Below, in pieces: positions 23,701 to 49,665 of a stretch of DNA of 64,000 nucleotides (positions are counted from its first letter, which is position 1; each line of letters opens with the position of its first letter). The stretch comes from Chondrosia reniformis. Lineage: Eukaryota; Porifera; Demospongiae; Chondrillida; Chondrillidae. The stretch covers positions 1,738,501 through 1,802,500 of the forward strand of contig OX359202.1 of the NCBI GenBank assembly GCA_947172415.1, written 5' to 3'. The position numbers and the translations under genes are program-made. The notes under the pieces are model-generated. The model was given only the letters and a program-made list of their open reading frames with translations, ran no database searches and was not told where the DNA came from.

Positions 23701-25800
23701 TCAACAACGAGTAGACTTTTGGTTATCTTAATATAAGACGTAGTCACGACTCTATTAAACAAGACAAAAATACAAATTGCCCATTCACCTGCTTGTACCC
23801 AAGTAAAAGATTGCAGACCATAGATATGTCTGCTAATGTAACACGCTCTCCAACTAGAAATGTTCTACTCTCCAAAATTTTGTTGAGAGCAAAAAAAACT
23901 TTCTTTATCTGTTCCTGGGCTTCCCTGGTGTTCTGTCATAAAGAAGATAGACATAGAGCTGTCACAGCAACAGTCAAATATTAAAATAAACTGCCTACAG
24001 ATGTGGATATTAACCAATACCTTAAGCATTTGGGAAAACATGATGAAATGATTTCAAAACAACCTAAATTTGATACTACTCAGAAAGATAGCTTCTTCAT
24101 CCCCCCATAGATCTCCCCCACTATCCAAATGTTTGTAGAAAGTTCAGACCTAGACTAGCATAGTTAGTCTGTGTGGGAGAGAACTATAGGCAAGGTCTGT
24201 ACCTAAATTAAGGATTTCAGTCTATTGGCAAAGTTTCTAATTTGCCCTTTTATTAGGGCTGTGTAGTGTAAACGTTGACTTGCTGCTAATACATATATAC
24301 ATATACATAATCCATGATATAACATAGAGTGGTCAACTCACATTGGCATTGTATTGCATAATCCCCAAAGTAGGGAAAGTCCAGGTGCAGATGCTAGGAA
24401 GGAGTTCATTGTCAGCCATATCAATGTACTGCATGACACGAGCTTGATCATAAGTGGTGTCTCCGCCCCTTAACTGTTCATTACTCACTACACAGTTGAC
24501 AGCAGCCACACACTTGAAATGTAAATATTTGACACATGTGGTATACAATAGCATGGACAAGTCTTTAGCCACACCCTCCCCATGCTTTTCTTATTATCTG
24601 ATCATAATTGTGTACTGTAATATATGCGAGTGCTTCCAGTAGAAATTGCAGAAAATGGCACCCCAACAGAAATCGACTTTTTCCTAGCAAACATCTTTAT
24701 GGCCCTTAGAGAACATTTGTACCAAGTGTGAACGAAATCACTTTTTACAAAGGAGATATGGTTGATTAAAATTATATACATTTTTACCCTAACAAAAATA
24801 GGACAACCATTTTTTACAATAAATACCTGAGCCCATTTTCTGTGCTTTCTACTGCGCCACTCACATATGTATTTAGAAATAGCACTTTACTAGTGGAGAA
24901 GGCAGTGGAACCAAAGTTCAGTTATCTGGAGCCAGAGTCTCCCCTTAGCCACTCAAAATGATGGGTCAACTTATAGACAGCTGCTCCATCCTTAATAGGA
25001 CTCATCAGTATGGTATATGATGGAGGTCTGAGTGGCTACTCTGCCAATGAGTACTCACAAAAGCTAAAAACTTGTGGTTTCCTTATCAGTAGAAAAGGAT
25101 CGTAAAATATTTTGAAAATTATCAAACAAGACACACACAATTGTTTACATTCCCATACGTAATCATTTAAAGATAACTATCATTTTCATCTTACCATAGT
25201 AAGCAATTGCATTGGTTTCAAAGATGGGTTCGCCACCACTAGTACAGAAGGCAGGAACCTACAGATAACAGATAGAGGCTTATTTTCATTGACATGGTTA
25301 TATTTTCTGCTTACACTGACACCTCAAGTGTTTTCAGTATTACAACACTTAAAATGAAAACTTTATTCTTTGATAAATCAAATTTAGCAGATCTTATTGT
25401 AGTTTAAGCTTAGTAATCTAACCCATAACTTATATAATCTATGGCTATATATATATCCTCTAGTTTAAAGATGTGTAGGAGGCTGTAACACCTACTTTTC
25501 CAAGAGGAAATTTGCTGAGAAATTCTGGTGTCGTGTTGGTCTCTCCTAGCTTGAAACTCTCATCAATCACCACGTTAGCTCCACTGTACTGAGCAGCTAT
25601 TAGTACCTTATGGGCTCTAAAGTTGTCAGGGTAGGTATATAGAGTCTGCGAAGGGAAAATGAGAATTCTCCTCTAACTCCTGACTATAACACAATAATAA
25701 ACTAGTAGTTTTGCAAAGTGAGGAGAGTAAACTGGTAAGATGGATTTGATTACTAGAAAAACAGGATCCAATCAACACATGGACGGCTTACCCCGGACAT
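20718..25800 (-). CDS. EEF1G: Elongation factor 1-gamma (eEF1B gamma), 429 aa
   Basis: Nine exons join in phase: 25800-25792, 25645-25496, 25258-25195, 24487-24342, 23932-23789, 23292-23163, 22516-22321, 21742-21445, 20870-20718 (430 codons with stop; human 437 aa). It is the scaffold subunit of the eEF1B complex that recharges eEF1A with GTP during translation elongation. Seen: a three-codon first exon (MSG), a GST-like N-terminal domain ([49 protein letters not shown]), a GST C-domain helix set ([17 protein letters not shown]), a Lys/Glu-rich hinge near residues 210-260, and the conserved EF1G C-terminal domain ([44 protein letters not shown]). Its promoter is shared with the divergent gene at 26141. 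Confidence 0.96.
24925..25095 (+). repeat. Dispersed repeat family R3, copy 1 (EEF1G intron 3)
   Basis: Matches the reverse complement of 38265-38475: shared 'cagagtctccc', 'ccactcaaa', 'ctatagacagct'-like, 'aggactcatcagt', 'gagtggcta', and 'cttgtggtttccttatca', all in order. The class of element is not known. Confidence 0.65.
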
Positions 25801-26140
25801 CTTCCTCTGTCGTGGTTGCGATACGATTATGCACACATACCTTCGCGATATTATCGAATTATAATATCGTCTAAATTGATTTGTGTCAGTGTACTGTACA
25901 TCTTGTCTGAATGTCTGACAGGGCAGTCGAAACTTTACCCTTCAAAAATAAAGGTTTGGAAACATCAACCTTGTAGTACACAACTGATCGACACTGGTCC
26001 TTCGGGCAGTGCGCGGTAACTCTCTAGGCGTGGTCCGCAACATTGGTAATTTCCTTCAATTGAAACAAACCTGCCTTAGTGTGGTTTAGGAAGCACGGAT
26101 TTATTGCTATTAGCTATGTAATTGCGCCTCCGCTAGAAGT
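25801..26140. promoter_or_regulatory. Head-to-head promoter of EEF1G and the TPP1-like gene
   Basis: 340 bp separate the divergent ATGs. No TATA box stands out. This is a housekeeping-type shared promoter by geometry. Confidence 0.6.
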
Positions 26141-29100
26141 ATGCCCCCGAAATCACTAAAGGAAGGTTGGATTCTGGAGAGCTTATTGACCAAAAAACCT
26201 GATACAACCCTTTTAGATCCTCCTTACGCCTATTTATCCAACTACGACGAAGAGTCCGGCTATGGCACCATCACTGACACGAAGGTGGAAGTAAAGGCCT
26301 ATTTCCCAAAAGACGGAACAGTTATACCAGAGGAAGTAAGGTCTTGTGGTTTATTGTTACTGAGACGCCTTCAGTTGTGTCTGCACGTACACACTAGAAA
26401 TGAACAATTGCGCTCGGGTGAATTAGTGCTTCACGTCAAGAGTTACTCTGTGTTGGGGGGTGGTGGAGGCTACCTCGTCCAACAGCCAACCAGTGCTGCC
26501 TTACTGCCACAAGTTAAAAGCCACATTGAAGGACTAGCCAGTGAGAATTATGAACTTATCAAACTTTTGTGGAGCAGAGAGGTTGCGAGAGATGGAGCGG
26601 TGGAGGAAGATGCAGAAGTTATTGTCCCCATATATGAAGTTGATCATGATGAAGGAACACAGTCTTCACAGTATGATACATGCTCTGAAGGAATGATCAG
26701 TCCAACCAAGAGTGCTTCAGAAAATATTAGATTACAAGTGCCTCAGCTACCACCATTAGATGGAGGTATGTGTGTGCGTGAGTGTGCACTTGTGGTGTCA
26801 AAAATCAAAAGGCTATAATTAGAAGTGAGCCTAGAAGGTGTGGTCTTGTTTCTTGGATACCATTCTTTAGTAAAACAGTTTGTCCAGTTCTTTAGCTTCT
26901 TCTTTATATACAGGCTTGTAGGAATCAGTCTGGCTATGGTCGGACATTTTTCTCTGCCAAAAAGTTTGTTAGCATGCAGGTTTAGCTAGCCTGTAGAATC
27001 ATTTGAAATATTGTCTGGCCTATATCAAATAGATTCATACACCGTGTAACCAGATGTCTAGAGGTGTAACAAACAACTACTAAAATGGCAGCTGTAAAAC
27101 AATTACTTAGTAAAAATAAAAACTCTAAAGTACTAGTGAACTCGGAAATGGTTCCGTTTTATTCTATCCTCCAAGTGTCTCCAAAGCTTTGACTAAAGTT
27201 TTATTTTATTAATATTTTTCAAATTTGCTTAATTATGCAGTCACAGTTACATATATAGGTTAGTCAGTCAGACAAGAGGCATGCAATAAATTGTGTAGTA
27301 ACATTTCGAGGGCCCCACTGAGCTCGGTGTTTGTTATTAAAAAATGGCAGTTTTACTGCTCACATGCAGTGATCCAAGTGTTCAGAATGTAATAAGTACA
27401 TTATTTATTGTATTGAACTTTTTTGAGGTACCCTTCCTCACACTTGCCTAATTTTAATGTGTCAGTGATATACAGTACTTTTTGGGTCAGTTGTCCAGAA
27501 CGGACATTGCAATCGGTAATTGTAAAAGGTTATTGGCGCATGGTGACGTTGTTCTAATGAAAGTTTGTTCAAATGTTATAGTCATGAATTACCGATTGCA
27601 ACGTCCAGTCTGGACAACCGACCCAAAAAATACTGTATATATTTGAGAACATTAAAATGAAGGGTTTCTTTCACGATAAATGACTGTATGACACTTATCC
27701 AATTTTCCTGCATTAACCCCTGCAGTATAACCTAGATTAGAGATAAGCTAAGCTTCAAAACTTCATTTTCTAATTTTACAGATGAAAGTGATGATGAAGA
27801 ATTCGGTCTGACTCAATTGGCAGAACTGTTCCCATGCACAGAAGATGCCGTTGTAGGTAATTCTAACAATATTCTTGTTGCTGCTCACGAAGATGTGGCA
27901 GATGAAGTGGATAAAACATTAGAAGATGTACAGGACCAATCTTCTGAAAATATGCCTCCATTAAAAAGGTTTTGCTCTGAGCATTTAACTGAAGAAAGCA
28001 CAGATTTTAAAGTACCAAAAAGAGATGAATTCAGCAAAATGGAGAAAGGCACCAATTTGGAAGCTATTACTATTGATCGCTTTGTGCTGTCTGACTCTCA
28101 AAAATGTGATTTCCAAGAATATACTTGTAGTCTTGTTAAAAGTGATACAGGATCTACTTGTGAACAATCAACTGTGCCCTCCATCTCTCCAGACCAGCTA
28201 GCTGTACTAGACCGTCCTACTGAACCTGGTCAGCCAATTGTACTAGATCAACTGACTGAACTGAGCCAACCAACTGAACCAGGCCAACCAACTGAATCAG
28301 GCCAACCAACTGAATCAGGCCGTCTGACTGAACTGAGCCACGCGACTGAAACAGGCCAAGCGACTGAATCAGGCCAACCAACTGAACCAGGCCAACCAAT
28401 TGAATCAGGCCAACCAACTGAATCAGGCCAACCAACTGAATCAGGCCAACCAACTGAATCGGGCCAACCAACTGAACCGGGCCAACCAACTGAATCAGGT
28501 CGTCTGACTGAACTGAGCCAAGCGACTGAATCAGGCCAACCAACTGAATCAGGCCGTCTGACTGAACTGAGCCAAGCGACTGAATCAGGCCAACCAACTG
28601 AACCGGGCCAACCAACTGAACCGGGCCAACCAACTGAACCGGGCCAATCGACTGAACCGGGCCAACCGACTGAACCGGGCCAACCAACTGAACCGGGCCA
28701 ACCGACTGAACCGGGCCAACCGACTGAACCGGGCCAACCGACTGAACCAGGCCAACTGACTGGACCGGACCAACCGACTGAGCCAGGCCAACCTAATAGT
28801 GAAGACCTATCTGTAGCTTCAAGTAAGGAGGTGCACAACAAAGTGGCAAGCATGGATAATGATGATAATCACAAGGACAACCAAATATTGGACAGTGAAA
28901 GGGAGTACATTTCCTCTGGAAGTAAAGAAAGTCCTAGGTCAGCTGTTGATTTGGAATTATCCACCATAGGTATAGCTAGAGGTGATACTGATGGTCTGCT
29001 GCCTGCTGTGAGTGACTTAATAGAATATGCTGACACAGAATCTGAAAAGGAAAACCAAAATACTTCTGTTGTTGTTGTCATCACCACCCCAACCCCCTCT

Positions 29101-29547
29101 CCTGGAAACACTGCTCCTCCACCCTGTCCTCTTTCTATGGATACCACTAACTTTGCTAAGAGCCCCGAAATTGTAGATGACATAAGCCCTGCCCACATCG
29201 ATGACACTAATATATCCCATGTTTCAGAGAGTACTCCATCTACTCTGTTTTCCCATGAACTTCCACCAAACACAACTGGGGAGGAGTCTGACCATCTCAA
29301 TGAAAAAGATGAACAGGGTTCTCCCCACACTGGATTAAGTCCACCGGAGTTAACCACAACTCCATTTCAGAGGAATCAAAAGGATTCTCTACCAACCACT
29401 GAGAATTCAGAAGCAAGAAATCAAATTACTGAAAGTCAAACTGAATTGTTGCAACACATTTTATGTTACTGGAAAGAACAATACATACAAACTCCTTCGC
29501 ATGCTAATTGGACAGAGTGCTTCAACTCTGACTTGCACGAGTATTAA
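26141..29547 (+). CDS. 796-aa acidic protein with possible TPP1/ACD-like OB fold and 6-aa repeat region
   Basis: Two exons join in phase: 26141-26765 and 27782-29547. The N-terminal 100 residues (GWILESLLTKK; VEVKAYFPKDGTV; CGLLLLRRLQLCLHVHT; GELVLHVKSYSVLGG) resemble in order and spacing the OB fold of the shelterin protein TPP1/ACD (a W-I-x-E-L start, a middle strand, a run of Leu before a Cys-containing strand, and a closing strand of the L-x-V-x-x-[FY]-S-x-L type). This is a by-eye resemblance, not a search hit. After an acidic stretch (DESDDEEFGLTQLAELFP) comes a Pro/Thr/Glu/Gly repeat of 6-aa units (QPTEPG/QPTESG/RLTELS) at about residues 345-535, then a Ser/Thr/Pro-rich tail and a helical C-terminus (TELLQHILCYWKEQYIQ). 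If TPP1-like, it would bridge POT1 and TIN2 and recruit telomerase. It could equally be an unrelated disordered protein. Confidence 0.85.
27473..27635. mobile_element. 163-bp MITE with long terminal inverted repeats and TA target duplication
   Basis: The left end begins CAGTACTTTTTGGGTC and the right end is its near inverse, GACCCAAAAAATACTG; the repeat continues inward with few mismatches through 'gttgtccag', 'ggac', 'ttgcaatcggtaatt'. TA flanks both ends. This fits a Tc1/mariner-type non-autonomous element in the intron of the TPP1-like gene. Confidence 0.85.
28205..28795. repeat. 18-bp coding minisatellite
   Basis: About 32 units of an 18-bp repeat in frame with the host protein, each coding a hexapeptide such as QPTEPG or QPTESG. 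Subtypes cluster: the RLTELS variant recurs at 30-60-bp block spacing on the left, and PTEPG units are homogeneous on the right. Open frames on the opposite strand here are shadows. Confidence 0.92.
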
Positions 29548-29839
29548 TTTCATGATTGCTCTTGTATATATCGGTTTATATATTATAGTCTCACCATATA
29601 AAACTATATGTATGTTCTAATATAAATAACCTTCTGCAACTATTCAAAGACAACTCATTCAAATGTCAAATTAGCATGCTACACAATAACTTAATTGTCA
29701 CTGTCAAATGAACAACTTCATGAACACAATCTGCATTTCACAAAATAGCTCAAGAAACAACAGCTCTATATTCTACAGAATGAAAATTCTGTACATAAAA
29801 TTTGATGAGGCAAATATGTTTCATAAGTGACTTAACTTG
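29548..29839. other. 3' flank of the TPP1-like gene
   Basis: AT-rich, with no gene seen. It contains likely poly(A) context after the 29547 stop and ends at the T8 run of the candidate RNA gene. Confidence 0.5.
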
Positions 29840-30495
29840 AAAAAAAATAGATCTTGAAACTGATCATGTACTTCTCTCAGCACAACTCAAGTAGAGTTGT
29901 CCCAGGGCACACCACGAGGAGGTGAAAGTACATCGTGCCCCACCCCACAGCGTTGACACTAACTATTGTGTAACAGAAGCTGTAACTGCGCAGTAATCTG
30001 CACTCATGGAGTTACTAGCCATGACATAGGAATCGATCAGCGTTAGCCTCACTTTCAGCCTATGCCAAGTCTGACCCTCCCGAACCGCAAACTGCCCCGA
30101 TGAGAATCAGTGTGTTGCCACACCTTTAACTCCTCAGGATCGGATGACGTCCTTGAAGTGGGGACTGGCGAAACAACTGCCCAAATCAGGTGTCGACAAC
30201 CGACTTCAACTTACATAGTTACGCGATTACCTTAATCTCCGTGCCGTCAGACCCCAGCCGAAGCCAGAGCTAGTGAGGACCAATCCCAAGCACCAACCCT
30301 CCCACTGAGTTCCTGATCAAATTGCATATCCAACGTGACACCAGGCCGCATTCTCAGCTCGCTGACGGAGCTAAGGGGAATCCTGGGTCTACTTGTCTAG
30401 CGCTTCGAACAGGACTACTCGGGATAAGGAAAGACCACCGTCAGGCACAGAAACTTTAGCAATCACACGCGTCAAGTAAGCCACTGGGGGGTAAA
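29840..30495 (-). ncRNA. Candidate structured non-coding RNA gene, unidentified, about 650 nt
   Basis: A GC-rich block in AT-rich surroundings, without an open frame of note. On the minus strand it lies about 25-30 bp downstream of a TATA box (TATAAAAG at 30527-30520) and ends at TTTTTTTT (29847-29840), a layout like type-3 Pol III genes. It can fold locally: a stem CTGGC-UUCG-GCTGG near 30255, a 7-bp stem ACAACTC/GAGTTGT with a 5-nt loop at 29882-29900, and GGGCAC/GTGCCC at about 29904-29940. I looked for hallmark motifs of SRP RNA, RNase P/MRP, 7SK, U3 and a TTAGGG telomerase template and did not find them. It may instead be a Pol II lncRNA or an unknown repeat. The 5' end is inferred. Confidence 0.4.
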
Positions 30496-30519
30496 CTGAG
30501 ATTTTTCACACCTCGCCAT

Positions 30520-30596
30520 CTTTTATATGGCTGCATTCCATTTTTCCCGCGCAAAATCCAAATTAGGAAATACGGTCACGTGTTAAGATGACGTCA
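30520..30596. promoter_or_regulatory. Promoter cluster: TATA (-), E2F-like, E-box, CRE
   Basis: TATAAAAG on the minus strand (30527-30520), an E2F-like TTTTCCCGCGC (from 30542), CACGTG (30577-30582) and a full palindromic CRE TGACGTCA (30589-30596). It is placed to drive the GC-rich block to its left on the minus strand and possibly a transcript to the right. Confidence 0.55.
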
Positions 30597-30637
30597 GCCT
30601 TAATTATAGTTCCACCACTTTCGAAATTAGATACAAA

Positions 30638-30709
30638 ATGGCTGACGAAGTGCTAACTGTCAAAAGTGAAGAGCGGCGCGAGAACAATTTTCATCGCAGT
30701 CCCTGGTGA
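30638..30709 (+). other. Short open frame, possible first exon
   Basis: ATG with 23 codons (starts MADEVLTVKSEERRE) before TGA, with a possible donor TG|GTGAAT inside its last codon. It lies about 40 bp right of the CRE. No continuing exon was found, so it may be a short peptide, the start of a lncRNA, or chance. Confidence 0.2.
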
Positions 30710-31267
30710 ATTGACAACTTTACAAATTTGTGATGCATAAAGGATTTGTCTGTCGAATCTCTCCGAAGCTTTTCTCAATTCACGCTAACGTTAAACGTTA
30801 ATAGATCCGTAAATCGATCCCCGGTTTGTGAATTGTAAATCAAAATTATGACTTTAAAGCATATAATACCTAGTAAAGTGATTCATTACTAACTTTAAAA
30901 GCTAGCACCTTAAATTTATAGTAAAATGTATTTAAGTAGCTATAGGGATCGGATCCTAAATTGTGGCCCATATATTTGCTATATATCACAATATTAGTGT
31001 TAGGTATATATAATCTCTGGTATAGCTAGCCAGTAAGAATATGCCACCTATATACGCTATATGCTTGCAGTGATCGTAAAGCTTAATATTTTATTTTTAT
31101 TTTAGCACAAAAAGTAAGCATTATACATTATACAGTCAAATAACCATTGGCATATATGACAGAAGAGATATATATATACACTTTTTGTACTGTACTTAAA
31201 ATTCTGATAAATTATATAAATATAATACTTAACCTAACATATAATAATTGTTAAATGTTACTTTAAG
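30710..31267. other. Intergenic region right of the promoter cluster
   Basis: AT-rich sequence leading to the 3' end of GCH1; I see nothing else in it. Confidence 0.5.
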
Positions 31268-34200
31268 CTATCGAGTAAGCTCCAAGAACTCTTGTCTGCT
31301 TCGGGGATCATCTCTAAACACACCTAGCATTGAGCTGGTGATTGTCTTACTTCCAGGTTTTTCTACTCCTCTCATTGTCATGCACATGTGTCTGTGTGAA
31401 ACATTATTCAATCGATATAGAAAAAGGTTTTGGTGAGTGTCCGATGTGCAAATGCAATGTTACTGGTTGTACAACTTACGTAGCTTCTACCACTACAGCC
31501 ACACCATTTGGATGAACAGCTTCGTATATTCCTTTAGCAATGTCCTGAGTTAGTCTCTCCTGCACTAGGTAACCAATTAAATTGAGAAAATCATAATAAT
31601 ATTGCTAGCTTTAATAGCTTTAGTGTAGACTCAAGCTCTAGTACACTGTATTTAGTGACACAAAATCGATTACACAATAAAACTGTACTTACATATTTGT
31701 AAACAACAAACAAGAAACTATACTTCATGCAGTTCAAACACACTTTAAGTGATTTCTTATAATGAGATTTTACTGTATATGTTATTGACATAATATCCTT
31801 AACAACCTAGTCGTAAAAATGGTGATTACTACAAATATTTCTGACCGTCTCTATAAGCAAATGTCTCAGTATATACTGTAAATCCCTTATTATTAGCGTG
31901 CTTTTAAATTTAGCTATATTAGCGATTTGACATTTACTACTAAAATTAGAGTTCGCTAAATATAGTATTACTACTAAATAGAGTACTACTGTAATTATTT
32001 ATTACTGTAATTAACTAACAAAACTTCCATGCATTTTGTAAGTCGCTAATACTAAATTCCGCTATGTAGGGGGAAAATCCAGTTTCGCTAACTTTTGGTT
32101 CCGCTTAAATACAGGGATTTACAGTTTACATTCTATATAATAAACATTCAGTATAGGGAATGTTTTTAGTCCCTTTTGAGCTTCATGCACTATATATTGA
32201 GATTTCATTGTATATGATTGTACATCCCCAAGGTTGCTGTACTGTATATATACATATACATGGTCATTCATAAAATGAACAATCAAAGTGATTAATAATC
32301 AAACCACAAGTAATCACATGCAGCTATATCATGAAGAGGGCAAAAGACACTATTTAAGAAGTCAAATAGTAAATTTTTAATACAGTGGAACCTTGGTAAT
32401 CCAACCATTCAACGGATGCAAACATTTTCTGGATTACACTGATACATAAAATCACTACAATAACTAGGTAGAAATACAATACAGAATTTAAATAACATGC
32501 ACAGAATACCACCATAGCACCTAAGGAGTTGTAAGTTTAGTTGGAAATGTTCTAACTTCTTCAGTTGGTAAGCCATCAAAAACAAAACATATTGAACTAG
32601 GTTCCACCCACTGAATATATTGTATTTATTCCCCTCCCCCGTGATATTAAGGAAACCCAACATATTTATAATACTGCTCTTACATGTCTTAATTATTATA
32701 TGTAAACAATACATGCATAATCAAAGTGATAATCAAACCACAAGTAATTATAATCATCCTCAAACATCATGAAGAGGGAAAACTAGAAAGAAACAATTGC
32801 TGGGAATTGAACCCTGGACAGCTGGTTATTAACTATCAGTGGCTCTGCAATACCTCCCTCATATTTCCCCTCTTAAACCTAGCTAATTAGTGGTGATTCT
32901 CTTACCAGAGCAAGCTGATAATTAAGATCCAGCCCAATTCCGGTGGGAGGGGCCATCTTAACCAATGGGTCGCTGGCCACCATCAACCACAGGAGAGCTG
33001 GGTAAATCATGCACACTTATATATGTGATTGTATGATCCTTACATTGTAGTCTTCTACTGTAAACTTCCACAATTCTAAGGATCAAAAAGTGGCAAGAGA
33101 AAAGTAAATTCCATGAAATAGATCCAGCTAACTATTCACTATTCATAGCCAAGTACTGACCGACAAAGGCAGTGGCCAAAATATACATTAACTGTATAGT
33201 CATAATCAACCAAGCTTTGGGGGAACCAGTATTTAAATTCAAATAAATTTCTCCAACCTGACATTCATTAACATTTTGTAAAATATGTGTCAGTTGACAT
33301 TTAGTATATACCTAATTAAATCATACCTTGCTAATTTGCTTAATCCAAGCACTTTCTCACTGGGAATGTAAGCCACTGACACCTGGTAAAATACATAAGA
33401 TAGGCACGTTTCATCATAGAATAAAGTTGAAAATTTAAAAGAAGAATTGTCTGAAGATATAGCTAAGAGACAAGCCAGGAGTTTACACTAGATAAATGTC
33501 TGTGTGGCAATGTTCATGAGATGAAAACCGTAACATTTGAATAATTAAAAATAAACAGATATTTGATCCACATCTAAATTAAGAATCAGATACTCCATGA
33601 TGGCACTCACTAGTACATACGCACCTTTCCAAAAAATGGAACCAGATGATGCTCACAAAGTGAAAAGATATTTATATCTCTCACTGTGATCATATCGTCG
33701 TGTTTTTCATTGAAGACTCCATGACCAATGGCAGCTGCAAATGTACAAAAGCAAAATTACAAAACATATAATCACTATAGTTATCAAACATATAACAATT
33801 CAGTTCTTCCATTCGTTAAACTATTCCATTGGAGCACTAATACTTGTATTCCACCGCAACAGACGTATTCTTCAAAATGGAAAGGGACATCCTGTCCATA
33901 ATTATAGTAAACCAAAAGATAATAAAGCTGCTAAGAGACCAGGTTAGTACTCACTAGATTATCTTCATTTATCCATGGCAAGGAAATAGCAGTGCCAACC
34001 ACAAGCCTCTTACTATATCGTATCTAATTTCCCAAGTTATTTGAATCCCAATATATTACATTCCTAAAGCCTGCCTGTAGTATCCACACTTCTCAGATAA
34101 TCAAGTACACTACTTTTTATAGTAGCATGTTCCATTTCAAACTTAAAGAGTATACAGCTAAGCAAAAAAGTTGAATATACATGTATACAGATCAATATTA

Positions 34201-34505
34201 CTGCTATGCGGATGCTGACATTCAAGGGTGTCTTCATAGCCTTTCGTAAAGAATAACATGGCTTTCGCGGCCCTTAGCGGAGTCCTTTTCAATCCTTCCC
34301 TTTCTGGGTCTTCACCAATACACTCTAAGATTGCTTTAAAAGCTTGTTCCATCTTCGACAACCTTTCCTGTGTTTCAGAACTGGATCTATTGGGCATATA
34401 TACTGTATCATCTTGCACGTCATCTGGATTGTCTACCTCCGAGTATCTCGGACGTATGGGAACCCGAGGACTGTCGTTCGATAATTCTTGCACTGTTTCG
34501 GCCAT
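31268..34505 (-). CDS. GCH1: GTP cyclohydrolase 1, 230 aa
   Basis: Catalyses GTP to 7,8-dihydroneopterin triphosphate, the first and rate-limiting step of tetrahydrobiopterin synthesis, as a cytosolic homodecamer. Six exons join in phase: 34505-34220, 33734-33625, 33382-33327, 33075-33044, 31564-31480, 31391-31268 (human 250 aa). Seen: [29 protein letters not shown], the zinc/active-site [60 protein letters not shown] (His and Cys of the zinc site) and the C-terminal [16 protein letters not shown]. The N-terminal about 50 residues are variable and Ser/Pro/Asp-rich, as in the family. The exon 1 donor is ambiguous: GTCAGC at 34219 keeps the usual length, GTAATA 18 nt further on would add six residues. 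Head-to-head with QPCT. Confidence 0.95.
31875..32125. mobile_element. 251-bp MITE-like element in GCH1 intron 5
   Basis: Perfect 13-bp inverted ends ACTGTAAATCCCT and AGGGATTTACAGT. The interior repeats 'ttagcga' and 'gctaaat'-type words on both strands. Likely a non-autonomous DNA transposon. Confidence 0.7.
32268..32350 (-). repeat. Dispersed repeat family R2, partial copy
   Basis: Contains 'caatcaaagtgatta', 'aatcaaaccacaagtaat' and 'catgaagaggg', shared with the fuller copy just to the right. Confidence 0.6.
32690..32880 (-). repeat. Dispersed repeat family R2 (possible tRNA-derived SINE)
   Basis: On the minus strand it carries a B-box-like GGGTTCAATTCCC, preceded by 'aaccagctgtcca', then a tail matching 57815-57935. 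The tRNA-derived origin is inferred from the B box; a clear A box was not seen. Confidence 0.55.
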
Positions 34506-34632
34506 ATTAATAATTTGTGCTGCAGATGATGCTATCTTAAATCTTAAGGTTCCATGGCCAAAAACACATCAAAGCTGTGGTACCCTGTACACGCCTACTG
34601 AATGGATTAGTGAAAATCCTCTTATTCGGAAA
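34506..34632. promoter_or_regulatory. Head-to-head promoter of GCH1 and QPCT
   Basis: Only 127 bp separate the divergent ATGs at 34505 and 34633. The promoter function is inferred from position. Confidence 0.6.
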
Positions 34633-49348
<14,716 letters not shown>

Positions 49349-49665
49349 ACTTCTAGATCTATATGTGAAGATTGGCAGTCATGCCATCATTAAATTGTTA
49401 ATATTAAACTTGTTGGTTTTATGACTATATAATTATTGTTAGCAGTTCTACATGCACATTGGTGCTTAATTATTAACTATTCTACTATGTAACACACATT
49501 TTCAGTTTTTCAAAAATTGACCAGCCACCAAGACCAGCTTAGTGGAAACAAAATTACAAGAACTTAATACATATTTTGAGAACCAGCTCAACTTTGAAAT
49601 GAGACATTATGAGATCCTGTGATTGTGAAATGTACAGTTAAAGTTGATGTATGAATTGCATTTTT

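Noticed and set aside
28217..28853. Three minus-strand open frames with WPGSVG- or LVGLIQ-type repeats
   Set aside because: They are antisense shadows of the 18-bp coding minisatellite in the plus-strand gene.
29840..30495. SRP RNA, RNase P/MRP, 7SK or telomerase RNA identity
   Set aside because: I looked for their characteristic motifs, including a CUAACCCU-type template, and did not see them.
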